DNA from: Mycoplasmatota bacterium
GTDB taxonomy: Bacteria; Bacillota_I; Bacilli_A; RF39; UBA660
Assembly (NCBI GenBank): GCA_022774645.1
Contig: JALFKQ010000033.1
Location: 1-63,746, forward strand
Reading direction: 5' to 3'
DNA: 63,746 nt
The stretch's first letter is position 1. Each line of letters opens with the position of its first letter. Under the pieces are notes generated by a model. That model saw only the letters and a program-made list of their open reading frames with translations. It had not been told where the DNA came from and ran no database searches. A program made the translations under genes and the position numbers. Below are positions 8,720-17,795 of the stretch, in pieces.

Positions 8720-9146
8720 AGTTCATATCAAAGATGTCTTCTGCTATATTAGCTAAATCATCTTCATTTTCTTTCATATATTTGTTATAGTCTTCAAGAC
8801 TCCATATTTCTAGTCGTTCACCAACGCCAATAATAACACATTCTTTTGTTATATTGGCGTAATGAACTAACGGTGAGGTAATATTAATTCGACCTTGTTT
8901 ATCGAATTCATTTAACGAAGCGGAACCTATGAAAGATCTCTCAAAAGCTCTAACATTCTTTTTAGTAAATTGTAGTGTATTTAGTTTTGAAACTATCTTA
9001 TCCCATTCTGTAATAGAATATATGAATAAGCACTTATCAAGTCCCTTAGTGATTACATACGCTTCTCCAAGTTCATTTCTGAACTTAGACGGAATAATCA
9101 AACGGCCTTTTTCATCTAAGTTATGATGAAATTCACCCATTAACAT
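8709..9146 (-). CDS. mraZ: Transcriptional regulator MraZ
   Basis: I place the start at the ATG at 9144-9146, giving 145 aa beginning MLMGEFHHNLDEKGRL, the normal family start. A longer frame to 9182 would add 12 residues lying over the promoter leader. GGGGTG eight bases upstream serves as ribosome binding site. Two AbrB-like MraZ repeats are visible (DEKGRLIIPSKFR and DKQGRINITSPL). MraZ is the DNA-binding autoregulator of the dcw cluster; its target is seen directly upstream as four phased repeats (9157-9192). It heads mraZ-rsmH-ftsL-pbp, followed by the sirA-like gene and yneF. Confidence 0.97.
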   Translation of the reverse strand: MLMGEFHHNLDEKGRLIIPSKFRNELGEAYVITKGLDKCLFIYSITEWDKIVSKLNTLQFTKKNVRAFERSFIGSASLNEFDKQGRINITSPLVHYANITKECVIIGVGERLEIWSLEDYNKYMKENEDDLANIAEDIFDMNYEA

Positions 9147-9156
9147 GATAAGAACA

Positions 9157-9192
9157 CCCCACTTTCTACCACTTTGTTTCACTTCTTACCAC
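9157..9192 (-). promoter_or_regulatory. Four phased MraZ boxes
   Basis: On the minus strand GTGGTA, GTGAAA, GTGGTA and GTGGGG occur at exact 10-bp spacing (left ends 9187, 9177, 9167, 9157). The array starts just after the -10 box and runs through the leader; the last box is also the mraZ Shine-Dalgarno. The second box (GTGAAA) is degenerate. This matches the known MraZ operator pattern of direct repeats on one helix face. Confidence 0.85.
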
Positions 9193-9193
9193 T

Positions 9194-9222
9194 ATAATAC
9201 TATTTTTGTTTGCTTTTGTAAA
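9194..9222 (-). promoter_or_regulatory. mraZ promoter (sigma-A type)
   Basis: TTTACA (9217-9222), 17-bp spacer, TATTAT (9194-9199) on the minus strand, directly abutting the MraZ boxes. Confidence 0.8.
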
Positions 9223-9252
9223 TAGATTTAAAAATTTTTTTTGTAAAAAGAA

Positions 9253-9285
9253 TGTAAAAAAAGAATAACATTTCTGTTATTCTTT
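9253..9285 (-). terminator. Terminator upstream of mraZ
   Basis: AAAGAATAACA / TGTTATTCTTT perfect stem with a 4-nt loop and a long T-run on the minus strand. It overlaps the end of the 257-aa membrane protein gene and isolates that operon from the mraZ promoter. Confidence 0.85.
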
Positions 9286-10050
9286 AACTCTATTATGTAT
9301 TAACAATAGCAATACAGATAAAACTATAAACACAACCGTTAATATGTAAAAAATATTAATATTAATTAATTCATTTCCTTCATTCAACAGTAGCATTAAC
9401 TTCTTTTCCAACACTTGTTTTTCAATTATCATAAATACAAGACTTACTACCCCCAAAGTACCAAAAGCAATACCAAATATTCTTGATTTTTGTTTCAAAT
9501 TAATAACAAAAAGTATAATAATAAAAACAGCCAACAAAATATAGAAAAGAGAAATATATGAGTTAGTCAAATTATATACTTTTAATATAAATTTAGAAAG
9601 AGAATTATTATTTGAAACAAGTTTATTAAATGAATACTCATATACAGTATTTATATCACTATTATTAATTTCTTGTCTTATTTTTACAAGTTCAAGTTTA
9701 CTAAAATCATCACTCATAGAAGAAACAAGTTCATCTAATTCATAATCTATATTTACCCTACTAGGCTTACCAATTTTTATATCCTCAACCATTGTATCAA
9801 TATATTTTTTAGAAATACTATCAATATATGGAGATTTTCCGAGTTTTTCTTGTAAGTCGCTCAATTTATCAACAGAAATATTTGGAACTTTATTATATAT
9901 AGCAGTTATTATATTTGAAGATATTCTTTTACCTGTAAAAGTATTACTTATTGTGGTATAAAGATTATTATTAATGATATAATTTCCAATAATCAATAGA
10001 TAAAGAACTGATATTGCAAGTATTAATAAAATATTTATAAATTTCTTCAT
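9277..10050 (-). CDS. Four-helix membrane protein, unrecognised
   Basis: 257 aa. One N-terminal helix (about 5-25), an extracellular or cytoplasmic loop of about 140 residues rich in Ser/Asn/Asp, then three clustered helices (about 166-185, 191-211, 228-250). I recognise no family motif. It starts 8 nt after the large prepilin-like gene and is last in the unit ABC-ABC-prepilin-like-this gene, ending in a strong terminator. Co-transcription suggests a role at the envelope together with the exporter or the pilin-like protein, but that is inferred from position only. Confidence 0.7.
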   Translation of the reverse strand: MKKFINILLILAISVLYLLIIGNYIINNNLYTTISNTFTGKRISSNIITAIYNKVPNISVDKLSDLQEKLGKSPYIDSISKKYIDTMVEDIKIGKPSRVNIDYELDELVSSMSDDFSKLELVKIRQEINNSDINTVYEYSFNKLVSNNNSLSKFILKVYNLTNSYISLFYILLAVFIIILFVINLKQKSRIFGIAFGTLGVVSLVFMIIEKQVLEKKLMLLLNEGNELININIFYILTVVFIVLSVLLLLIHNRVKE

Positions 10051-10058
10051 ATAATCAC

Positions 10059-11747
10059 CTACTTTAATTCAATTTGATAAGGATCACTATAAGTGCCTTT
10101 ACCAGATTTATATACTACATTGTTTTTTAAATTAATAACTGGTCTTACTGATAATTCACTTCTAACATCCTGACCATATACGCCTTGACTTCCAGCTGAA
10201 ACTATTGTTGTAATATTATTTAGATCCTCTGGATTATTATAGTTACCACCAGCATCCATAAGCCACCAAGGAACACTTTCATTATATAAATAATAGCTGG
10301 TATTTAAAGAATTAAATTGAGCGCCAGCAAATATTGCCTCATCAACAGAAAGAAGCCCTATTGGATACTTTAATGCAGTATTTCCTTTTTTATTTGAAAC
10401 AGTATAAAAATCATTTTTATTACACTTAAATGATGGCTTTAATTTTTCCTGATATTTATAAAACGCAGAATACAAAGTGAAGTTATTTCCATATCCAAGA
10501 CCAGTGTCTATTACCTTACTTGCTTCATCCGTAATACCATAAGCAGTTGAATCAAATTTAGTATAACTTGGATCTGCTAAAGTTCTATCTGCACAAAAAC
10601 CAGCATCAATTAAATAGGAAGAATAATCTTTTTCAAACTTTTTATACATATCATCCAAAACAGTTTTAACTGTACTATCATTTAAGTTTTTATGAGTAGA
10701 ATTATAATTGTTGCTGCCAGCATTACCATACATATATCCGACATAAGCATTATCACCAACAGAAGTATTAAAAGCTGATTTTGTAACACCAGTATCACTA
10801 ATAATTCTTATTGAATAATCATCATTAAATCTAACTATTCTCCACATAATATCAGCAAATTTAATATAATTATTGCCTACATCTCCCCTGAAATAATATA
10901 TTTTTGAGTTCCCATTTCCATTATAGAATAAACCATTTCCATTACTAGTTCTTTGATTAGGAATTGTAGTTATCCTCTTAACTAAAAGAACTGAATTCGA
11001 TTTAACACTATCGATTTTGTACATAATATCACAAGAATCAGAATTTTCACAAAATACAATATTGCCAGAATTATAAGCAGAAATTATATCGTTAGAAGAA
11101 CTACCACCTAAAGGAGATAATTTTCCACTTTCAGGATGTAAATATAAATTATTTCCATAATAATAAATTATATTCTTAATACTATATTCAATTTGATCAG
11201 AATCCATATTTAATGTATATTTATCACCATTATAATTTTTAATAGTAAAATCTATATCATTATCAGATTGAATAACATTATCAGATAAAACTTTATCTGT
11301 AAAATATGTTCCCTTTTTTAATTCTTCCCTACCAAGTATACTGTTTAAATCCCCCACAGAATCACAACTACCATTCGTAACATCATCAGCAGTAACATCA
11401 TAAATATTTTTTGTAGATTCTAAGCAAAAATTATTATCACTTATCACATAAGATAAAACATTACCCTTGTTATCTAATTTAATATCATATTTCAAATTAT
11501 TATTACTTAAATTTAATTTTGTTTCATCTAAAGAATTAATATGATCAATCTTATTTCCTTTCATAACTTCAGATATATATTTATCAGAAGTCTTTTTTAT
11601 TACAGTCTTTGTTTCTGTTAAAAATATATCCTTTTTAGCATTATTAAAAATTTCTAAAACATTAGGTAAAGCTATAATAACAAGTATTGCAAGTATAGCT
11701 ATTACTGCAAGTAACTCTACTAATGTAAAACCATTTTTATTTTTCAT
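10059..11747 (-). CDS. Large prepilin-like protein with C-terminal DUF6273-like domain
   Basis: The start is set at the ATG 11745-11747 (MKNKNGFTLVELLAVIAIL...), preceded by AGGAGTGG; an ORF six codons longer lacks this. About 562 aa. The class III signal and 30-residue helix match those of the other two prepilin-like genes here. After about 200 Asn-rich residues comes a long extracellular domain with 'IMWRIVRFNDDYSIRIISD' and, at the end, 'SVRPVINLKNNV' and 'GKGTYSDPYQIE'. This layout is common in Firmicutes surface proteins annotated as DUF6273 or as prepilin-cleavage proteins. It lies between an ABC exporter pair and a membrane protein. The most likely role is an exported surface protein anchored by its helix; pilus assembly is unproven. 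Confidence 0.78.
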   Translation of the reverse strand: MKNKNGFTLVELLAVIAILAILVIIALPNVLEIFNNAKKDIFLTETKTVIKKTSDKYISEVMKGNKIDHINSLDETKLNLSNNNLKYDIKLDNKGNVLSYVISDNNFCLESTKNIYDVTADDVTNGSCDSVGDLNSILGREELKKGTYFTDKVLSDNVIQSDNDIDFTIKNYNGDKYTLNMDSDQIEYSIKNIIYYYGNNLYLHPESGKLSPLGGSSSNDIISAYNSGNIVFCENSDSCDIMYKIDSVKSNSVLLVKRITTIPNQRTSNGNGLFYNGNGNSKIYYFRGDVGNNYIKFADIMWRIVRFNDDYSIRIISDTGVTKSAFNTSVGDNAYVGYMYGNAGSNNYNSTHKNLNDSTVKTVLDDMYKKFEKDYSSYLIDAGFCADRTLADPSYTKFDSTAYGITDEASKVIDTGLGYGNNFTLYSAFYKYQEKLKPSFKCNKNDFYTVSNKKGNTALKYPIGLLSVDEAIFAGAQFNSLNTSYYLYNESVPWWLMDAGGNYNNPEDLNNITTIVSAGSQGVYGQDVRSELSVRPVINLKNNVVYKSGKGTYSDPYQIELK

Positions 11748-11768
11748 CTTTCCACTCCTAACCACTAT

Positions 11769-13535
11769 TTATTCATTTAATTCAAATTGACTATTATATA
11801 GTTCATAATAATATCCTTTGTTCTTTAATAATTCATTATGATTTCCACTTTCTAATATTTGACCATTTTTAATAACGATTATTTTATCACTACTTATAAT
11901 AGTTGAAAGCCTATGCGCAATAACAACAGAAGTTCTGTTTTTAGTTAAATTATTCATAGATTTATTAATTATATATTCAAGTCTAGTATCAACATTCGAA
12001 GTTGCTTCATCTAAAATAAGTATCTCAGGATTACTTACGAGTGCTCTTGCTATTGTAAACAATTGTTTTTCACCGGCCGACATATTATTAGTTTCTTCAT
12101 TTATTACAAAATTAAGTCCTCCTGGAAGTCCATCAATCATATGTAATATTTTTGATTTGGTAAGTATTTTATTTAGTGTTTCATCATCAATTTTATCATC
12201 AAAGATAATATTTTCTTTAATAGTACCTTCAAATAACCAAGTATCTTGTAAAACCATGCCTATCTTTTTTCTATATTCATTAAAATCAATATCTCTAATA
12301 TCAATACCATCAATTAAAATCTGTCCATCATAATGTTTATGAAAATTCATAAGTAAATTAACTATGGTAGTTTTACCAGCACCTGTTTTACCAACAAAAG
12401 CTATCTTTTCACCTTTATTTATTTTTAGATTGAAGTTATTAAGAACTTTTTTACCTTCTACATAACCAAATGTTACATTTTTAAATTCAATTGAATTATT
12501 AAATGTAAATTCTTTTATATTACCATTATCTTCCTCTGGTAAGTTTAATATTTCATTTATTCTATCAACTGATGCAATAGCCATTTGAAGATTAGCTATA
12601 ACTTGTGCAATAACATTCATTGGTCTATTAAAATCTTTCATATATTGTATAAATGATTGTATAGCTCCAAGTCTCATATTACCTTTTATTACACTTATAC
12701 TACCAATACACACAATTACAATATAATTTAAATTTCCTATCATCTTATTAAAAGGTACAGCTAAACTACTATAAAAACTACTTTTAAATCCATAAGTTGA
12801 TAATTCTTTACTTACCTTATCAAATCTCTTATTAAAATATTTTTCTTTGTTAAATGATTTAATAACATCATTATTAGTAACAGTTTCTTCTACAAAAGAG
12901 TTAACATTACCGATTGCACTTTGATTAAGTTCAAAATACTTTTGAGTCTTTTTAACAACAAATGATAATAAGAAATATGTTATAGGCATTGCAATAATAG
13001 TAAGTAATGCAAGTTTAACATCAAGCACAAACATCATTATAACAACACCTAATATTAATGATACATTATAAACAAGTTCAGGTACAATTTCAGTAATATT
13101 ATCAGTAAGTCTTTCAACATCATTAGTTATTTTACTTATGATATCTCCTTTTTTCATACCATCTATTGTTCTAAGTTTAGTTATCGTTATTTTATTTATT
13201 AATTTTTGTCTTAAATCATATCCAATTTCTTGACCTACTTTACTTGATAAATAACTTTTCATATAAGTACATACTGCATCAATTACATAGCAAGAAAGTA
13301 CTATTAAAAGTATTTTAACAATATACGGAACATTAAACCCAGTATTAAGTTTCAATGACTCATATAAGCTATCTGTCGCATACCCCAAAAAATACGGAGC
13401 AAGTGAACTAAATAAAGCAGCTAATAAACAAAATACAATTATTAATATATAAGTATTTCTATAACCCTTAGTAATACTAATTGTTTTAACAATCATCTCT
13501 TTAAAAGTTGGTGATTTATTATTTTTCCTTTTCAT
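11769..13535 (-). CDS. ABC exporter half-transporter, catalytically consensus subunit
   Basis: 588 aa. An N-terminal six-helix ABC transmembrane domain is followed by a nucleotide-binding domain with Walker A GKTGAGKTT, Q-loop 'MVLQDTWLF', a modified signature 'NMSAGEKQL' (the usual form is LSGGQ), Walker B 'ILILDEATSNVD' with the catalytic Glu, and the H-loop His in 'IAHRLST'. It overlaps the upstream ABC gene by 4 nt (ATGA), so the two form one heterodimeric exporter of the BmrC/BmrD or TM287/288 type. Because its Walker B Glu and switch His are present while the partner's are altered, it supplies the consensus ATP site residues. The substrate cannot be predicted. Confidence 0.93.
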   Translation of the reverse strand: MKRKNNKSPTFKEMIVKTISITKGYRNTYILIIVFCLLAALFSSLAPYFLGYATDSLYESLKLNTGFNVPYIVKILLIVLSCYVIDAVCTYMKSYLSSKVGQEIGYDLRQKLINKITITKLRTIDGMKKGDIISKITNDVERLTDNITEIVPELVYNVSLILGVVIMMFVLDVKLALLTIIAMPITYFLLSFVVKKTQKYFELNQSAIGNVNSFVEETVTNNDVIKSFNKEKYFNKRFDKVSKELSTYGFKSSFYSSLAVPFNKMIGNLNYIVIVCIGSISVIKGNMRLGAIQSFIQYMKDFNRPMNVIAQVIANLQMAIASVDRINEILNLPEEDNGNIKEFTFNNSIEFKNVTFGYVEGKKVLNNFNLKINKGEKIAFVGKTGAGKTTIVNLLMNFHKHYDGQILIDGIDIRDIDFNEYRKKIGMVLQDTWLFEGTIKENIIFDDKIDDETLNKILTKSKILHMIDGLPGGLNFVINEETNNMSAGEKQLFTIARALVSNPEILILDEATSNVDTRLEYIINKSMNNLTKNRTSVVIAHRLSTIISSDKIIVIKNGQILESGNHNELLKNKGYYYELYNSQFELNE

Positions 13536-15244
13536 GATAACACCTCCCTTTTTTGTGATTCAATAAACTCTCTAAATACCTTACTATTATTAGCAAGTTC
13601 ATCATAATTACCAATACTTTCTACTCTTCCCTCATCAATAACTATAATTTTATCACTATCTCTAATTGTTCCTACTCTTTGAGTAACTAAAATAACCATC
13701 TTATCACTATAATTTTTAGCAATAGATTTTCTAATTTTTTTATCTGTAATATAATCGACTGCTGAAAATGAATCATCAAAAAGCAAACATTCTCCACCAC
13801 TTAAAAGTGCTCTTGCAATAGACATTCTTTGTTTTTGACCACCACTCAAATTTACCGCAGCTTGTTCTAATTTAAAATCGTAACCTTCTGTATTCTTATC
13901 AATAAAATCTTTAATTTCTGCATCTTCCATAACAGAATCTAATACATTTTTATTAATATTTTTATCAAAAACTAAATTTTCTTTTATAGAGCCCTTAAAT
14001 AATAAAGTTTTTTGAGGAGTATATGCAAAAATACTTCTTAAAGATTCTAAATCATATTCAGTGATATTTATACCATTAATAAGTATTTCACCACTAGTTG
14101 CATCTATATGTCTAAGCAACAAATTAATTATTGTTGTTTTTCCAGAAGCACTAGATCCGATAATACCAATATTTTCACCTTTTTCTACTCTAAAAGATAT
14201 ATTTTTAAGAACATCTTCTTTTGCTTTATCGTATCTAAAACATACATTTTTAAATTCAATGCTTTCAAGACTAGTAAGTTTAATCTTACCTATATTTTCA
14301 ATACTAACATCAGTTGATAATACCTCATTTATTCTTTTAAATGATACTACAACTCTTGGTATATTTAATATAATAACAAGCAACATTGAAAAACTCATAA
14401 GTACAGTAGCCATATATTGAATAAACGCCATCATAGCACCTATTTCAATAGTTCCTGTGTTTATATAGTCAATTGACACATAAATAATTATAATAGTTGC
14501 GACATCAATAATAAGTACCATTAAAGGTTGTATTAAATATAATATCTTATTCAAGAATATATTTAATTTCATATTATCAGTATTAACTTTATCAAATCTC
14601 TTCTTAAAATAATCTTGCTTATTAAATGCTTTAATAACTCTAAGTCCACTTAATATTTCTCTTGAAGAAGCATTAAGTTTATCAAGTAATTTTTGTAATA
14701 CTTCAAATTTAGGAAATACAAGTATAAATATAGTAAGTAAACATATTAATAAAATAATAACAGCATATAAAACTATTGGTGCTAAACTAGGTGCTGTTTT
14801 ATAACCCATTATAGCTGCACCTATTCCCATTACTGGAGCAAATATAATAAGTCTAAGTCCAAAAGAAAATGTTGAAGTGATATTACTTACATTATTAGTA
14901 CTTCTTGTTATTAATGTAGCTGCACCAAACTTATCTATTTCTCTTTTACTAAATGTATTTATTTTTGAATACAATTCTTTTCTAATCTTATAACCTAAAT
15001 TATTAGAAAATTTAGCCGTACTATAAACAACCAAAATGTGTGATATTAAACATATTGCAGTAGTAATAAGCATAACAATAGCTTCTTTAGCTATGAAACT
15101 AATATTTCCACTGGTTATTCCACTATCGATTATTTCACTCATTAATGTTGGCAAATATAACTCACAAAATACCTGAGAAATAGAAAAAATAATCATAATG
15201 AAAATATACTTTTTCATACTTCCCATTAATTTAAAAATCCTCAT
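13532..15244 (-). CDS. ABC exporter half-transporter, degenerate-site subunit
   Basis: 570 aa. Six transmembrane helices, then a nucleotide-binding domain with Walker A 'GSSASGKTT' and a canonical signature 'LSGGQKQR'. Walker B ends FDDS, with Asp in place of the catalytic Glu, and the H-loop His is replaced by Gln (VTQRVGT). Those changes are the hallmark of the non-hydrolysing site in heterodimeric ABC exporters, where the canonical signature of this chain completes the active site of the partner. It overlaps the 588-aa partner by 4 nt and lies 13 nt from hemW upstream. The pair probably exports drugs, lipids or peptides. Confidence 0.93.
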   Translation of the reverse strand: MRIFKLMGSMKKYIFIMIIFSISQVFCELYLPTLMSEIIDSGITSGNISFIAKEAIVMLITTAICLISHILVVYSTAKFSNNLGYKIRKELYSKINTFSKREIDKFGAATLITRSTNNVSNITSTFSFGLRLIIFAPVMGIGAAIMGYKTAPSLAPIVLYAVIILLICLLTIFILVFPKFEVLQKLLDKLNASSREILSGLRVIKAFNKQDYFKKRFDKVNTDNMKLNIFLNKILYLIQPLMVLIIDVATIIIIYVSIDYINTGTIEIGAMMAFIQYMATVLMSFSMLLVIILNIPRVVVSFKRINEVLSTDVSIENIGKIKLTSLESIEFKNVCFRYDKAKEDVLKNISFRVEKGENIGIIGSSASGKTTIINLLLRHIDATSGEILINGINITEYDLESLRSIFAYTPQKTLLFKGSIKENLVFDKNINKNVLDSVMEDAEIKDFIDKNTEGYDFKLEQAAVNLSGGQKQRMSIARALLSGGECLLFDDSFSAVDYITDKKIRKSIAKNYSDKMVILVTQRVGTIRDSDKIIVIDEGRVESIGNYDELANNSKVFREFIESQKREVLS

Positions 15245-15257
15245 TTTTATTCCTCTT

Positions 15258-16340
15258 TCAAATTATCATATTAATTATTTCATTCATTACATATATTTTA
15301 TCTTCAGGTATATATAACATATCATCTTTATATATAACATATCCTTTTTTAATAACTTCTTCAAACTTAAATACCTTAAATATATTTCTTTTAAATTTAT
15401 TATGAAATTCAGTTACAGAAATACCATCTAACTTTCTAAGTCCTAATATTATTTCATTTTCCATTTCTTCTATACTAGAAACAAGTAATTCATTGAGTCT
15501 ATAATCACTCTTTAAATACTTATTCATATTTCTAGTATTTTCATATCTCATCTCATTTATATATCCATGAGCTCCAAGTCCAAATCCATAATATTCTTCA
15601 TTATCCCAATATGTTAAATTATGTTTACTTTCAAATCCAGGAATAGCAAAGTTACTAACTTCATAATGATGAAAACCTTTCTTTTTAAGTTTCTTACAAA
15701 TATATTTATAAGAATTAAAATCAAGTTGTTCACTAACGGGTTCAGTTTTATTGTTATAAAGTACAGTATGTTCTTCAATTATTAATGAATATGTACTAAT
15801 ATGAGGAACACCAAGCTTCAACATATTCTTAAGATCACTCTTTAAAACATGCATAGTATCTTTACTAGTCGCATATATCAAATCAACATTAATATTATTA
15901 AAACCATATTTTTTGACTAATGATATATTATTAAATATTTCCTTCTTATTATGATTTCTATTTAAATATTTAAGTTTTTCTTTGTTAAAACTTTCTACTC
16001 CAACACTAATTCTATTAACATTATTTTCTTTTAAAACAGTAAGTAACTCTTCATTAATATCATCAATATTACATTCAAAAGTAAATTCAAACTCACTGAT
16101 TCTTTTAAATTTATTAATTATTCTAAATAGTTTATTTAAATTATCACTATCAAGTGATGATGGAGTACCTCCACCAACATATATAGTTTTAACAGTATCA
16201 CCTTCATAATACATATCTACTTCCTTTTCTAAATAGTCTAAATATATACTAGAAAGTTCCTTATTATAATACATCTTACAAAAATCACAATAAGAACAAA
16301 TACTTTTACAAAATGGGATATGTATATATACACTTCTCAT
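15258..16340 (-). CDS. hemW: HemW-like radical SAM protein
   Basis: 360 aa. It opens MRSVYIHIPFCKSICSYCDF with the radical SAM CxxxCxxC cluster motif, followed by 'TIYVGGGTPSSL' (SAM binding) and 'NRISVGVESFN'. The C-terminal HemW-type region has 'GFGLGAHGYIN' and 'EEMENEIILGLRKLDGIS'. HemW proteins were long annotated as oxygen-independent coproporphyrinogen oxidase, but those with this short N-terminus act as haem chaperones. Whether this organism makes or uses haem cannot be seen here. It precedes the ABC pair by 13 nt and may be co-transcribed with it. Confidence 0.92.
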   Translation of the reverse strand: MRSVYIHIPFCKSICSYCDFCKMYYNKELSSIYLDYLEKEVDMYYEGDTVKTIYVGGGTPSSLDSDNLNKLFRIINKFKRISEFEFTFECNIDDINEELLTVLKENNVNRISVGVESFNKEKLKYLNRNHNKKEIFNNISLVKKYGFNNINVDLIYATSKDTMHVLKSDLKNMLKLGVPHISTYSLIIEEHTVLYNNKTEPVSEQLDFNSYKYICKKLKKKGFHHYEVSNFAIPGFESKHNLTYWDNEEYYGFGLGAHGYINEMRYENTRNMNKYLKSDYRLNELLVSSIEEMENEIILGLRKLDGISVTEFHNKFKRNIFKVFKFEEVIKKGYVIYKDDMLYIPEDKIYVMNEIINMII

Positions 16341-16380
16341 AATTATTACCTCATATGTATTATAACAAAAATAACAATTA

Positions 16381-16407
16381 AAAAAAAGATAATCATTTTA
16401 GATTATC
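16381..16407 (-). terminator. Terminator after the tandem Cys-His gene pair
   Basis: GATAATC / GATTATC stem, 6-nt loop and eight Ts on the minus strand, shortly after the stop at 16413. Confidence 0.8.
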
Positions 16408-16412
16408 AATTA

Positions 16413-16976
16413 TTATTTAACTAATTCTAATGTTTTAACATATTTATAATTACCTAAAATTATATCATCAGGAATTACCCTTACAATCTTACCATCATAA
16501 CCAAGTTTATGAGACCAGGTTCCATCTTTATTTTCTCTTAAAAAATGAAAATCATCTGGAGACTTATAAAAAGCAATTTTATAACCATTATGTTTAGTTT
16601 CTTCATCAATATCACTATCATAATAAGATATATCTAAAAACTCTAAATCATCCTTTAAATTAGTGATACAATCGCCTACATCATTAGAATATTCATTACC
16701 TGCTAAAAAACCAACATCATGAGAAAAAGCAAACTTACTTTTAGAGTTATAACTATCATTAAATATATCAGGTGTTGGAATCATTAAAGCATAACAATAA
16801 CAATTTCCATTTAGATAAAAATGTTTATCCTTATAAAAATCAGGTATCTTTTTACTCACTTTAATATATTCTTTTACAAAATCCCGATACAGTTTTAGTA
16901 AATCTAATTTACTCATATATGCAGAATTAGCCATAGCATTATATAAACCAATCAATTTTATATATTCTTTTATCAC
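16413..16976 (-). CDS. Papain-fold-like Cys-His protein, copy 2
   Basis: 187 aa, predicted cytoplasmic (no signal peptide or membrane helix). Paralogue of the gene immediately upstream. Conserved in both: 'GNCYCYAL' around residue 55, an acidic segment (VGDCITNLKDDLEFL), 'NGYKIAFYKS', and 'DDFHFLRENKDGTWSHKLG' near residue 150. A Cys early and a His in a DxHFxR...WSHKxG block are typical of papain-like (NlpC/P60-like) amidase or peptidase domains found in scattered bacterial and phage proteins. I infer a Cys-His hydrolase fold; substrate and even activity are unknown. It overlaps copy 1 by 4 nt, so the two are translationally coupled. Confidence 0.65.
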   Translation of the reverse strand: MIKEYIKLIGLYNAMANSAYMSKLDLLKLYRDFVKEYIKVSKKIPDFYKDKHFYLNGNCYCYALMIPTPDIFNDSYNSKSKFAFSHDVGFLAGNEYSNDVGDCITNLKDDLEFLDISYYDSDIDEETKHNGYKIAFYKSPDDFHFLRENKDGTWSHKLGYDGKIVRVIPDDIILGNYKYVKTLELVK

Positions 16977-17569
16977 ATTTTTTTCCTCAAAACTGGTTTA
17001 ACTATTTCAAGAGTCTTAATGCGTTCATATTCATCAAATAAATATTTAGATGGATTATCTATTCTCTCAACTAAATCACTATACCCAAGCTTATGTGACC
17101 ATGTTCCATCTTCATTTTGTCTTATAAAATGAAAATCATCTGAAGATTCATACAAAGATATTTTATATCCACCATGTTCATTAGGCATATCATAGTCAGT
17201 TTCAAAATATTTTACCCCAAGAGTATCTAAATCACTTTCTAAATCACCAACACAATTCTTATGATTAGTAAAAAATGAATGCATAAGACCAACATTATAT
17301 GGAAAGAAAATAAGACATTTTTCATTAAAAAGTTTAGCAAATATTGAAGGACATCTAAATCCTAAAGCATAACAATAACAGTTACCATATGGATAAAGAT
17401 CTTTATCATAATCAAAGTTAGGATGATTAGTACTAGTCATCATGCATAACTTTAAATAATCTCTATATAATTTATAAATATCACTGCCTTTAAAAGAATT
17501 ACCATCTTCACTCAATTTTCTATATATATCGCATATTTCCTTGTTAATATCTTCGTAACTCTTTTCCAT
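16973..17569 (-). CDS. Papain-fold-like Cys-His protein, copy 1
   Basis: 198 aa, first of the tandem pair. The same blocks are present: 'YGNCYCYALGF' (candidate nucleophile Cys), 'NCVGDLESDLDTLGVKYFE', 'GGYKISLYES', and 'DDFHFIRQNEDGTWSHKLG' (candidate His). Divergence from copy 2 is substantial outside these blocks, so the duplication is old or the copies have specialised, perhaps as a heterodimer. The gene lies just downstream of tRNA-Arg with an intrinsic terminator between, a spot often used by inserted accessory genes, although base composition is like that of its neighbours. The family is recognised only as an uncharacterised NCxxYAL...DxHFxRxxxDGxWSHKxG type. Confidence 0.65.
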   Translation of the reverse strand: MEKSYEDINKEICDIYRKLSEDGNSFKGSDIYKLYRDYLKLCMMTSTNHPNFDYDKDLYPYGNCYCYALGFRCPSIFAKLFNEKCLIFFPYNVGLMHSFFTNHKNCVGDLESDLDTLGVKYFETDYDMPNEHGGYKISLYESSDDFHFIRQNEDGTWSHKLGYSDLVERIDNPSKYLFDEYERIKTLEIVKPVLRKKM

Positions 17570-17626
17570 ATTTCTTTCCCCTCTAAAAGTGTTATATATT
17601 ATAACAAATTAAAGATAAAAAGACAA

Positions 17627-17647
17627 TAAAAAAATCGCCGAAGCGAT
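17627..17647 (-). terminator. Terminator with UUCG tetraloop after tRNA-Arg
   Basis: The minus strand reads ATCGC-TTCG-GCGAT followed by seven Ts. The C(UUCG)G tetraloop is exceptionally stable. Confidence 0.88.
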
Positions 17648-17658
17648 ATTTTTCATAA

Positions 17659-17735
<77 letters not shown>

Positions 17736-17795
17736 ATAACTTCCTGTTGATAAATTAAAGTATACACCATTATTTTTTATTTTTCAACCCCTTTT

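Noticed and set aside
14061-14420. Plus-strand 119-codon ORF
   Set aside because: Antisense shadow of the ABC nucleotide-binding domain, without a start signal.
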